This document shows, piece by piece, positions 1 through 5,979 of a DNA stretch of 5,979 bases. The DNA comes from CAVQNQ01 sp964427655. GTDB taxonomy: Bacteria; Acidobacteriota; Terriglobia; Bryobacterales; Bryobacteraceae. Made by a program: the position numbers and the translations under genes. The notes below the pieces were generated by a model. The model did no database searches, was not told the origin of the DNA, and was given only the letters and a program-made list of their open reading frames with translations. The DNA lies in the NCBI GenBank assembly GCA_964427655.1, contig CAYRWE010000302.1, positions 1-5,979 on the forward strand, read 5' to 3'. The stretch's first letter is position 1. Each line of letters starts with the position of its first letter.

Positions 1-116
1 ATAGAGACGCTGCGTTGTGGTTATCGGTTACTACTTCCGCCGCACTACACTAGCTGTGTTGGGCGGGTCGTTGTCGCGGTAATTGATCGCGGCGGACCCC
101 AGTTGATAATCTGAAC

Positions 117-869
117 TTACGCGAGATACCCGCCGTCTATGTTCAGGCTCGTTCCCGTCACCAGAGCCGCTTCCTGACTGGTTAGATAAGCCACAAGACC
201 GGCAACTTCATCATCCGTGCCAAATCTCCTTATAGGCATCATATTCCTGACAGCCTCAGAATGCGGGCCGTCCGCAGGGTTCATATCTGTTGCGGTTGGC
301 CCAGGCTGAACATTATTGACAGTTATGCCGCGTGCCGCCAAATCCAAAGCCAAACCACGAACCAACCCAGCGACCGCCGATTTGGTCATCGAGTATACAC
401 TTGACCCTGGGAACGATGTCCGCTGCGCCACCACGCTGCCGATCGTGACGATGCGCCCGCCCTGGGACATGTGACGTGCGGCAGCTTGAATCCCGACAAA
501 TACAGCGCGAACGTTAACCGCCAGCATCTGGTCCAGTTCCTCCAATGAGACCTGATCGACGGTACCCATTTTCAGGATACCCGCGCTGTTTACGAAGATG
601 TCGAGCCGCCCCAGGATCTTCACGGTCTCGTCGACGGCGCCCTGCACCGCCACGGCATCGGCGCTGTCCGCGCGGATCGCCCTCGCTTTACCGCCGGCGG
701 CCTCAACGAAGCGAACTAACTGCTCCGCCTTCTCGCGCGATGTCGAATACGTGAATGCGACAGCCGCTCCTTCTTTGGCGAGTCTCCTCACAATGCCCGC
801 GCCAATGCCGCGCGATCCCCCAGTAACCAATGCGACCTTGCCCGAGAGCAGCGCCGAATCAACACACAT
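117..869 (-). CDS. SDR family NAD(P)-dependent oxidoreductase, BdcA-like
   Basis: A complete 250-residue classical short-chain dehydrogenase/reductase, the usual family length. Seen in the protein: the Rossmann cofactor motif TGGSRGIG (residues 16-23), an Asp after beta-strand 3 (D68), NSAG (94-97), and the catalytic tetrad N119, S145, Y159 and K163 in the YxxxK motif, then PGP (189-191) and a C-terminal LNIDGGY. After beta-strand 2 the segment TYSTSREK has no acidic residue, which by family rules favours NADP(H). The stretch VQPGPTATDMNPADGP and the overall pattern resemble Escherichia coli BdcA more than housekeeping FabG. It is a cytosolic soluble enzyme that would reduce a carbonyl or oxidise an alcohol; the substrate cannot be read from sequence. 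BdcA itself has been linked to cyclic-di-GMP and biofilm dispersal, but I would not transfer that role. The start is backed by a strong Shine-Dalgarno site. No linked regulator or pathway gene is visible. Third codon positions look less GC-rich than in the + strand genes. Confidence 0.93.
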   Translation of the reverse strand: MCVDSALLSGKVALVTGGSRGIGAGIVRRLAKEGAAVAFTYSTSREKAEQLVRFVEAAGGKARAIRADSADAVAVQGAVDETVKILGRLDIFVNSAGILKMGTVDQVSLEELDQMLAVNVRAVFVGIQAAARHMSQGGRIVTIGSVVAQRTSFPGSSVYSMTKSAVAGLVRGLALDLAARGITVNNVQPGPTATDMNPADGPHSEAVRNMMPIRRFGTDDEVAGLVAYLTSQEAALVTGTSLNIDGGYLA

Positions 870-872
870 CGT

Positions 873-882
873 CTCTCCTTTT
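873..882 (-). promoter_or_regulatory. Shine-Dalgarno site of the SDR gene
   Basis: Read on the - strand this is AAAAGGAGAG, with GGAG five bases before the ATG at 869-867. It is the best ribosome-binding site in the window and fixes the SDR start. I could not recognise a clear -35/-10 pair upstream of it between 883 and 974. Confidence 0.75.
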
Positions 883-974
883 GCTGACGTGATGATTGAA
901 CGCGAAATGCGACCGATCCACGGCGAGGGCGGATTGCATGGACACTCGCTTGAGAATCTTTTCTGGTTGAGATC

Positions 975-1250
975 TCACGGAATGTATGTGGAGAGCGTCC
1001 AGTCCTGAGCCTTGTGCGGCGTATGGCAAGCAAAGCAAGCCGTCTTGGCGTGAGCTGTGTCGGGGACCTGTGGTTTGGAGGGATTGCCTCCCGCCCACAC
1101 TTGGAATCCCCATCCACCAGTCGACGCATACTTCTTCGCATCTTTCACCATCACCGTCACGAATTTCTTGCCGCCTTCGATAGCGCGCTGAACCCTGACT
1201 GTGAGGAGAAGAACGCGCGCACCCAAAGCTCGCGCAGTGGAATGAACTGG
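975..1250 (-). pseudogene. Truncated cytochrome P460-family protein (C-terminal fragment with CxxCH)
   Basis: The open stretch begins just after an in-frame stop (1253-1251) and ends at TGA 977-975. The only start-like codon near the upstream end is a TTG at 1226-1224, giving 83 residues. The part from about residue 20 on is convincing: KKFVTVMVKDAKKYASTGGWGF (20-41, 22 residues; key elements VMVKD and TGGWGF), then ACFACH with a c-type haem attachment motif C64-x-x-C67-H68 (bases 1037-1023), then a short tail ending STYIP. This is the C-terminal half of periplasmic cytochrome P460-like proteins, which bind haem through CxxCH and in some members oxidise hydroxylamine. Those proteins are roughly twice this length or more and start with a signal peptide; both the signal peptide and the N-terminal half are missing, and the other two - strand frames upstream do not supply them. 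I see no ribosome-binding site at the TTG. The intact haem motif suggests recent truncation or an assembly error. An expressed short protein is possible but would lack export. Confidence 0.68.
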
Positions 1251-1657
1251 TCAGGGACAGTGGGACGATAACACGTAGGTGTTCGGCGTGTCTGTTAGAA
1301 AGCGCCCACATTTCACCCCGCGAGTGTCTTTTGAACCTCTGCGTGGATCAGAATGAAAGCGATCACACGTCTTCTCCGCGCGTTTGTCGAGGTTCTTTTG
1401 TCTGGTCGTCGACCTATTCCCGTCAGCACCTCCAGTAGGAAGCCTCCAGGGCCCAATGGGACGGAAGGACAAATGCGAGCTAATAGCTGTAGTTACTTAG
1501 ATGCGAGCTCACTCAGGCCGCCAAGCGCCCACCGAGGCGCCGCACGCGCTGCAGGAGCCGTCTATCTCCGCCAAGGTTCGGTAGGTGTGACCCGGAGGAC
1601 ACTGAAACATAAGGCGCGCGTACAGTTACACCGCTGTGCTATGATCCCTCCTAACCG
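1251..1657. other. Stretch without a recognisable gene (divergent boundary)
   Basis: About 400 bases between the P460 remnant on the - strand and the amidohydrolase on the + strand. Open frames exist on both strands (for example 1353-1685 on + and 1251-1472 on -), but their conceptual products are arginine- and serine-rich and low in recognisable structure, with no motif, no convincing ribosome-binding site and base use unlike the real genes. The last 20 bases carry a promoter-like -10 element for the amidohydrolase. The part nearest the P460 fragment (about 1240-1310) contains the short similar words GTCAGGGACAG and GTCTGTTAG, which could be worn mobile-element or promoter sequence. I cannot assign it. 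Confidence 0.55.
1637..1645 (+). promoter_or_regulatory. Extended -10 promoter element before the amidohydrolase
   Basis: TGCTATGAT is an extended -10 (TGn followed by TATGAT, one mismatch from TATAAT). No good -35 hexamer lies 16-18 bases upstream, which extended -10 promoters tolerate. Transcription would start near 1652-1653, only about six bases before the proposed ATG at 1658. The same TGTGCTAT core recurs upstream of the porin-like gene (5252-5259), which supports its being functional. Judged by eye only. Confidence 0.5.
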
Positions 1658-2926
1658 ATGTGCAATCGTTATGTCGTGTTTCTAATGTTATGCTTCGGCC
1701 TGGCGGCCGCCTCCGCTCAGCCACGCTCCTTGGTATTACATGCGGCCCGTCTGGTGGACGTGGAGAGCGGTAAGACGCTGGCTCCCGGAGAAGTCCTGGT
1801 GGAAGGTGAGCGCATCGTCGAGGTAGGAGCTGCGGTGAGGCACCCGCAGGGCGCAGAGACGATCGACCTGGGGAATCGCACGCTGCTACCCGGCTTGATC
1901 GATTCTCACGTGCACCTCTTCTTACATCCTGGCGCCGAGGATATGCAGACAGTGGAAGAATCCGTTCCCCAGCGCACCATTCTGGCGCTCGTGGCCGCGC
2001 GCGACGATCTGATGGCCGGCTTCACCGCCGAGCGCGACATGGGCACCGAGGGCGCCGGTTCTGCCGATACGGCCGTGCGCAACGCCATCGACCGCGGCCT
2101 GTATCCCGGCCCGCGCTTGCGGATCAGCGGAAACGCCGTCGATATCCTGGGAGGCCACGAGGACGCCAACCGTTTCAATCCGGCCGCGCACGTGCCTTCC
2201 AACGCTACGCGCGCCAACAACGTCCTGGAGCTGATCGAGGTGATCCGGCGGCAGTTTCAGGAGGGCGCGGATTTCATCAAGATTTACGAGACTGGCCGCG
2301 ATTCGCTGACCGGCGATCGCTTCGCCGCTCCGTATCAGTACACCGAGGCCGAGTTAGCGGCGGCCGTGGCGGAAGCCGCGCGCGTAGGCAAGCGCGTGGC
2401 CGTGCACGCTACCGGCGAACCCGGAACGCTGTACGCCGCGCGCGCCGGGGTGGTCTCGATCGATCACGGCTATCAGCTCAGCGACGAGACCATGCGGCTG
2501 ATGCTCCAGAAGGGAATCTTCGCCGTGCCGACATTTGCCATTTCCGAGTACTTCGCCGAACATGCCGCGTCCCCGGCCGAGGGCGATCGCGAGCGGCGCC
2601 TCCTTGAGTATCATGCGCGCGAGTTTCGCAAGCAGCTTGCGGCGGGCGTGCCGGTAGCGGCCGGGTCGGACGTGGGCCCGTTTCCGCACGGCACGCAGGC
2701 GCGCGAGTTCATCCTGATGGTGAAATACGGGATGACACCGCTCGAGGCTCTGCGGGCCGGCACGGTGAACGGCGCCAAACTGCTCGGCTGGGAGGGGCAG
2801 CTCGGCGCGCTGAAAGCCGGATACCTGGCGGATGCGATCGCGGTGGAGGGCGACCCGCTCCAGGATATCGGGGCGCTCGAGAAAGTCACGTTCGTCATGA
2901 AGGGCGGAGTGGTGTACCGGCACTGA
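1658..2926 (+). CDS. Secreted metal-dependent amidohydrolase (imidazolonepropionase/prolidase-like)
   Basis: A complete 422-residue protein of the amidohydrolase superfamily, in the group that contains imidazolonepropionase-like and Xaa-Pro/Xaa-Arg dipeptidase-like enzymes. It likely hydrolyses an amide or peptide bond in a small substrate. The full metal-binding set is visible: HxH in GLIDSHVHL (H84, H86), the lysine expected to be carboxylated in DFIKIY (K208), H250 in VAVHATG, H270 in SIDHGYQ, and the catalytic Asp D338 in AAGSDVG. Typical flanking elements are the N-terminal beta-sandwich strand, GFTAERDMG (121-129), SGNAVDILGGHED (158-169) and the closing GYLADAIAVEGDPL (388-401). Residues 1-20 look like a Sec signal peptide (hydrophobic VVFLMLCFGLAAA, cleavage after ASA), so it acts in the periplasm or outside. 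The start is the first ATG after an in-frame TAA (1652-1654). It has no Shine-Dalgarno sequence; the preceding CCTCCT has the wrong polarity. The next Met (residue 10) would leave a very short signal. It is probably co-transcribed with the GH3 gene. The exact substrate is unknown. Confidence 0.92.
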   Translation: MCNRYVVFLMLCFGLAAASAQPRSLVLHAARLVDVESGKTLAPGEVLVEGERIVEVGAAVRHPQGAETIDLGNRTLLPGLIDSHVHLFLHPGAEDMQTVEESVPQRTILALVAARDDLMAGFTAERDMGTEGAGSADTAVRNAIDRGLYPGPRLRISGNAVDILGGHEDANRFNPAAHVPSNATRANNVLELIEVIRRQFQEGADFIKIYETGRDSLTGDRFAAPYQYTEAELAAAVAEAARVGKRVAVHATGEPGTLYAARAGVVSIDHGYQLSDETMRLMLQKGIFAVPTFAISEYFAEHAASPAEGDRERRLLEYHAREFRKQLAAGVPVAAGSDVGPFPHGTQAREFILMVKYGMTPLEALRAGTVNGAKLLGWEGQLGALKAGYLADAIAVEGDPLQDIGALEKVTFVMKGGVVYRH

Positions 2927-2930
2927 GGAA
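2925..2930 (+). promoter_or_regulatory. Ribosome-binding site of the GH3 gene, overlapping the upstream stop
   Basis: GAGGAA begins inside the amidohydrolase stop codon (TGA 2924-2926), and its GAGGA core sits five bases before the ATG at 2935. This decides for 2935 over the in-frame ATG at 2950, whose upstream AAGG abuts the codon. The arrangement suggests translational coupling of the two genes. Confidence 0.65.
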
Positions 2931-2934
2931 TCTT

Positions 2935-5148
2935 ATGCGGAGTTCAAGGATGGTTCCTGTTTGCGTGCTGCTGGCCGCCGCGGCGATCGGCTTGCGCGCC
3001 GCGACGCCCGCCGAAATCGAGCGCAAGATCGACGCGCTGGTGGCCGGCATGACGCTCGAAGAGAAGCTCGGGCAGATGTCGCAGGCCGCTTTTCCGGAGC
3101 ACCTGACGGACCAGCTCAGAACGGAAATTCGCCAGGGCCGCTGGGGATCGTTCCTCAACGGCGGCACGCTCGAGGAGAAGGCCGAGGCGCAGCGCATCGC
3201 AACCCGGGAAAGCCGCGCGAAGATCCCCATAGTTTTCGGGCAGGACGTAATCCACGGCTACCGCACGGTGTTCCCGATTCCCCTGGGCCAGTCGGCGAGT
3301 TGGGACCCCGAGTTGGTCCGCCAGGCCGCGCGCATCGCCGCCCGCGAAGCCGCCGCGGATGGCATTCAATGGACGTTCGCGCCCATGATGGATATCGCCC
3401 GCGACCCGCGTTGGGGCCGCATCGCCGAATCCCTGGGCGAAGATCCGTATCTGGCGGGCCTGCTGGCGGCCGCCATGGTGCGCGGCTTTCAGGGCGACTC
3501 GTTGGAGGCCGCCGATTCCGTGGCGGCCTGCGCCAAACACTACGTGGGCTACGGCGCCGCCGAGGCGGGCCGCGATTACAACACCACCTGGATTCCCGAA
3601 GTGCTGCTGCGCAACGTCTACCTGCGGCCCTTTCACGCGGCGCGCGAAGCCGGCGTGGCCAGCTACATGACCGCCTTCAACGATCTGAACGCCGTGCCCG
3701 CCAGCGGCAACGAGTTTACGCTGCGCCAGGTGCTGCGCGACGAATGGAAATTCGATGGCTTCGTGGTGAGCGATTACACCGCCATACACGAGCTGATCGC
3801 GCACGGATACGCGGCCGATGCCGCCGATGCTGCATACAAGGGCATTCGCGCGGGCGTCGATATGGAAATGGTCAGCACCGATTATTACGATCACGCCAAG
3901 GCGCTGATCGCCGCCGGGAGGCTGGATCCCAAACTCATCGATGCCTCGGTGCGCAACATTTTGCGGATCAAGTACCGGCTGGGGCTTTTTGATGGCCGCA
4001 CACAGCCTGCGTCGGCGCCCTCAGCCGTGCCGGCCCCGGAGGCGCTCGAGATCTCGCGGAGGCTGGCGGCCGAGAGCCTGGTGCTGCTCAAGAACCAGAA
4101 CGGCGCTCTGCCGCTCGACAAATCGATCGGCAGGATCGCGGTGATCGGGCCGCTGGCGGACAGCCCCGTGGACCAGATGGGCACCTGGGCGATGAATGGC
4201 GATGCGAGCGCCGTTCGCACGCCCCTGAATGCGCTGCGGCAGATGCTGGGCGCGGCACGCGTGGCTTGGGCGCCCGGCCTGAAGGATGCCCGCGACACCA
4301 GCCACAGCGGTTTCGCGGCGGCGTTGGAGGCGGCGGGCGGCGCCGATGCCGTGCTGCTCTTCCTGGGCGAGGACGCCGGCCTTTCTGGCGAAGCCAGCTC
4401 GCGCGCCTTCCTGAACCTGCCGGGGGCGCAGGAAGAACTGGCGGCGGAGGTGGCCCGATCCGGCAAGCCCGTGATCGCGGTGATCATGGCTGGCCGTCCG
4501 CTGACGTTCCCCGACGTGGCCGCGAAGGCCGCCGCGGTGCTCTACGCCTGGCATCCGGGCGCCATGGGCGGACCGGCCATCGCCGCAGCCCTGTTCGGAG
4601 ACATCGCGCCCGGTGGTCGCTTGAGCGTGACGTTCCCGCGCACGGTGGGGCAGGTGCCCATCTACTACAACCATATGAGTACCGGAAGGCCGCCCGCCGA
4701 AACCGGGCCTCAGACGGACAACAAATACAGCTCCAAATACGTGGACGTGAGCTTCACGCCGGAATACCCGTTTGGCTACGGGCTCTCCTACACGCATTTC
4801 GCGTACTCCGGGCTCAAGCTCTCGGCCGCGCGAATGGCGATGGGCGGGCGAATCGCGGTCTCGGCTGACATCGCCAACACCGGCGCGCGCGACGGCGATG
4901 AAATCGTGCAGCTCTACACCCGTCAATTGGCGGCCAGCCTGACGCGGCCCGTGCGCGAGCTGCGGGCTTTCCGGCGCGTGCACCTGAAAGCGGGAGAAAA
5001 GCAGACCATAGAATTCGCGCTGACATCGGACGATCTGGCCTTCTACAACAGTAGCGGTCAATTGGCGGCCGAACCGGGCGAGTTTGAGGTGTGGATCGCG
5101 CCCGATTCGGCATCCGGTCCCATGGCCACTTTCGAACTCGCGCGGTGA
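2935..5148 (+). CDS. bglX: Periplasmic beta-glucosidase, glycoside hydrolase family 3 (BglX-like)
   Basis: A complete 737-residue GH3 enzyme, close in length to E. coli BglX (765) and resembling it throughout. It should release glucose from the non-reducing ends of beta-linked oligoglucosides with retention of configuration. Residues 1-23 form a signal peptide (RSSR, then VPVCVLLAAAAIGL, cleavage near RAA), placing it in the periplasm. The (beta/alpha)8-like GH3 N-domain spans about 25-350 and includes GQDVIHGYRTVFP (102-114, D104 expected to contact the substrate), APMMDIARDPRWGR (149-162), KHYVGYGAAEAGRDYN (201-216) and GFVVSDY with the nucleophile D280. The alpha/beta sandwich domain spans about 375-620 and holds GEASSR (485-490), whose E486 is my candidate acid/base, and TEGG-like GAMGGPAIAAALFGD. 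A fibronectin-III-like domain (about 640-725) ends the protein, as in BglX. No key residue appears lost. It lies 8 nt after the amidohydrolase. Substrate preference (cellobiose, laminaribiose, xylosides or plant glucosides) cannot be settled from sequence. Confidence 0.96.
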   Translation: MRSSRMVPVCVLLAAAAIGLRAATPAEIERKIDALVAGMTLEEKLGQMSQAAFPEHLTDQLRTEIRQGRWGSFLNGGTLEEKAEAQRIATRESRAKIPIVFGQDVIHGYRTVFPIPLGQSASWDPELVRQAARIAAREAAADGIQWTFAPMMDIARDPRWGRIAESLGEDPYLAGLLAAAMVRGFQGDSLEAADSVAACAKHYVGYGAAEAGRDYNTTWIPEVLLRNVYLRPFHAAREAGVASYMTAFNDLNAVPASGNEFTLRQVLRDEWKFDGFVVSDYTAIHELIAHGYAADAADAAYKGIRAGVDMEMVSTDYYDHAKALIAAGRLDPKLIDASVRNILRIKYRLGLFDGRTQPASAPSAVPAPEALEISRRLAAESLVLLKNQNGALPLDKSIGRIAVIGPLADSPVDQMGTWAMNGDASAVRTPLNALRQMLGAARVAWAPGLKDARDTSHSGFAAALEAAGGADAVLLFLGEDAGLSGEASSRAFLNLPGAQEELAAEVARSGKPVIAVIMAGRPLTFPDVAAKAAAVLYAWHPGAMGGPAIAAALFGDIAPGGRLSVTFPRTVGQVPIYYNHMSTGRPPAETGPQTDNKYSSKYVDVSFTPEYPFGYGLSYTHFAYSGLKLSAARMAMGGRIAVSADIANTGARDGDEIVQLYTRQLAASLTRPVRELRAFRRVHLKAGEKQTIEFALTSDDLAFYNSSGQLAAEPGEFEVWIAPDSASGPMATFELAR

Positions 5149-5155
5149 CTCCGTT

Positions 5156-5188
5156 AGAGCTACACCACATATAGGTGGTAAAGCTTTT
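5156..5188 (+). terminator. Possible rho-independent terminator after the GH3 gene
   Basis: Beginning eight bases after the stop codon, AGAGCT (5156-5161) can pair with AGCTTT (5182-5187, one G-U), and ACCAC (5164-5168) pairs with GTGGT (5175-5179) around a six-base loop, with a 2x2 internal bubble between the helices. The U-rich part is short and overlaps the stem; a second TTTT follows at 5198-5201. A competing small hairpin AGCTT/AAGCT (5182-5186 with 5191-5195) precedes that run. The helices are AU-rich, so this is a weak to moderate call, but the position and the fresh promoter downstream fit the end of a transcription unit. Confidence 0.42.
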
Positions 5189-5253
5189 ATAAGCTCCTTT
5201 TAAAACAACAGTTACCTGCCCACAGAACCTTTGTGTTTTTGGGCCCGCAAGTG

Positions 5254-5262
5254 TGCTATCGT
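5254..5262 (+). promoter_or_regulatory. Extended -10 promoter element before the porin-like gene
   Basis: TGCTATCGT is an extended -10 (TGn plus TATCGT, two mismatches from consensus). A TTGTGT at 5231-5236 resembles a -35, but the 20-base spacing is too long, so the promoter would rely on the extended -10. Transcription would begin near 5269 and give a leader of about 40 bases. It shares TGTGCTAT with the element before the amidohydrolase. Confidence 0.45.
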
Positions 5263-5298
5263 ACGCAATTCGATATTTAGACCTCTTGATCCTATTTT

Positions 5299-5305
5299 GG
5301 GGGAA
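5299..5305 (+). promoter_or_regulatory. Ribosome-binding site of the porin-like gene
   Basis: GGGGGAA ends three bases before the ATG at 5309. The GGGGGA match to the anti-Shine-Dalgarno is reasonable, though the spacing is on the short side. It supports this ATG over the internal ATG six codons in. Confidence 0.5.
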
Positions 5306-5308
5306 TTC

Positions 5309-5979
5309 ATGAAACTTATCCGGATGTTCAGCCCGCTGTTGGCTTGCGCTCTATTGCTCCCCGCCGCGTGTCTGGCGCAGGGGTCGGCCCAGCCCGACGA
5401 TATAAATAAGCTTCGCGAGGAAATTGCCGCCCAGCAGAAGCAGCTCGACCAGCAACGGCAGGGGCTCGAAGCCGCGCAGAAGGCGCTGGCATCCGCGCAG
5501 GCGTCCATCGATTCGCAACAGAAGCTGCTGGAGCGGCTGGCAGCCGCACAGCCCGCGCCGGCCGCCCTGCCGCAGCAGCCCGCCGCAGCGCCGTCGGCCC
5601 CCACGGTAGCCGACGTGGACCCCATGGGTAAGCCCATTTCGCCGCTGGCCTTCCGCATCGGCGGCGCGGATTTCGCTCCGGGCGGCTTCATGGATTTCTC
5701 GACCGTTTGGCGCTCCACAAACATCGGGAGCGGCGTCGCCACGTCTTTCGCTTCTGTGCCCTTCAGCAACACCGCAGCGGGCAGGATTCAAGAGTTCCGC
5801 TCCAGCGCCGCGAACTCGCGCGTCACTCTGACGGTCACGGAGAACCCGACCAAGAACCTGGCGGTCACCGGCTATCTGGAGGGCGATTTCTACGGCAACC
5901 AGCCCACCAGTCTCTACGTGACCAGCAACAGCAACACCTGGCGCATGCGCCATTTCTGGGTGAACGTGGCGCGCGGAAA
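5309..5979 (+). CDS. Outer-membrane porin-like protein with N-terminal coiled coil (DcaP-like), partial at 3' end
   Basis: An open frame from ATG 5309 that reaches the window edge without a stop (223 complete codons seen). My translation shows a Sec signal peptide: MKLIR, a hydrophobic stretch to about residue 22, and likely cleavage at CLA/Q (23/24). Cys21 is not in a good lipobox, so a lipoprotein is less likely. Residues about 31-80 form a Gln/Ala/Leu-rich amphipathic helix with heptad-like leucines (LREEI, LDQQ, LEAA, LLERL), probably a trimeric coiled coil. A Pro/Ala-rich linker follows (about 81-100). From about 114 on, alternating hydrophobic and polar strands appear (FRIGGADFAPGGFMDFSTVW, then SRVTLTVTE, LAVTGYLEGDFYG, WRMRHFWVNV), as in outer-membrane beta-barrels. 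Signal, coiled coil, linker and barrel in this order recall DcaP-type trimeric porins, and similar proteins are common in Acidobacteriota. It would pass small, perhaps anionic, solutes across the outer membrane; substrate and full length are unknown. It has its own promoter and ribosome-binding site and is probably not in the GH3 operon. Confidence 0.8.
   Translation, partial: MKLIRMFSPLLACALLLPAACLAQGSAQPDDINKLREEIAAQQKQLDQQRQGLEAAQKALASAQASIDSQQKLLERLAAAQPAPAALPQQPAAAPSAPTVADVDPMGKPISPLAFRIGGADFAPGGFMDFSTVWRSTNIGSGVATSFASVPFSNTAAGRIQEFRSSAANSRVTLTVTENPTKNLAVTGYLEGDFYGNQPTSLYVTSNSNTWRMRHFWVNVARG

Noticed and set aside
76..93. CGCG...CGCG inverted repeat downstream of the SDR stop, considered as a terminator
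   Set aside because: Only four paired bases and no U-tract in the - strand direction.
859..1311. 150-codon - strand open frame across the P460 fragment
   Set aside because: It is in a different frame from the CxxCH-bearing sequence and overlaps the SDR start; the product shows no family pattern, so it is a shadow frame.
1353..1685. 110-codon + strand open frame upstream of and overlapping the amidohydrolase start
   Set aside because: No recognisable motif, arginine-rich product, no ribosome-binding site, and it overlaps a well-supported gene in another frame.
2944..3894. Long - strand open frame opposite the GH3 gene
   Set aside because: Histidine-, glycine- and arginine-rich product typical of the antisense of GC-rich coding sequence; the GH3 motifs on the + strand explain this region.
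4021..5061. 346-codon - strand open frame opposite the GH3 C-terminal half
   Set aside because: Antisense shadow of conserved BglX-like sequence, with no start signal or motif of its own.
5218..5244. GCCCA/TGGGC and CACA/TGTG inverted repeats before the porin-like gene, considered as an operator or terminator
   Set aside because: The pairings are short, need a large bulge and overlap the promoter region; they are not distinguishable from chance.
5212..5772. 186-codon - strand open frame opposite the last gene
   Set aside because: Cys/Ala/Ser-rich product mirroring the Gln/Ala-rich coiled coil; the + strand frame has a signal peptide, a ribosome-binding site and beta-barrel character.
5309..5979. 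Reading the last gene as a lipoprotein because of Cys21
   Set aside because: The residues before Cys21 (P-A-A) do not form a proper lipobox, and a normal signal-peptidase site follows at CLA/Q.

Overview
The window holds two neighbourhoods that differ in character. The right part (about 1650 to the end) is dense, strongly GC-rich coding sequence on the + strand, made of exported proteins: a secreted amidohydrolase, a GH3 beta-glucosidase of the BglX type, and the start of an outer-membrane porin-like protein. The left part (1 to about 1650) is less GC-rich and looser. It carries one intact short-chain dehydrogenase on the - strand, a 5'-truncated remnant of a cytochrome P460-type c-haem protein on the - strand, and about 400 bases with no convincing gene. 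The gene content and protein style fit a soil-type, GC-rich, diderm heterotroph. Acidobacteriota (Solibacter/Bryobacter-like) is my best guess, but this rests on general resemblance and not on a marker gene.

Layout: 117-869 (-) is an SDR oxidoreductase resembling BdcA, with a good Shine-Dalgarno site. 975-1250 (-) is the C-terminal half of a cytochrome P460-family protein with an intact CxxCH motif and no N-terminus. 1251-1657 has no supportable gene. 1658-2926 (+) is a signal-peptide-bearing metal-dependent amidohydrolase with a complete HxH/Lys/His/His/Asp metal set. 2935-5148 (+) is the GH3 beta-glucosidase, 8 nt downstream, with its ribosome-binding site overlapping the previous stop codon. 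5149-5308 has a possible terminator hairpin and a separate promoter. 5309 to the window end (+) is a coiled-coil-plus-beta-barrel envelope protein that runs off the window.

How the genes may work together: the amidohydrolase and beta-glucosidase look like a translationally coupled pair acting outside the cytoplasm on small peptide- or amide-type and oligoglucoside substrates. The porin-like protein could admit small solutes across the outer membrane, but it appears to be transcribed separately. The SDR and the P460 remnant share a strand and may be what is left of an older unit. I see no CRISPR array, tRNA, rRNA or intact mobile element. No clearly undescribed system is evident. The points most worth checking are the truncated P460 gene and its breakpoint, and the apparently near-leaderless start of the amidohydrolase.
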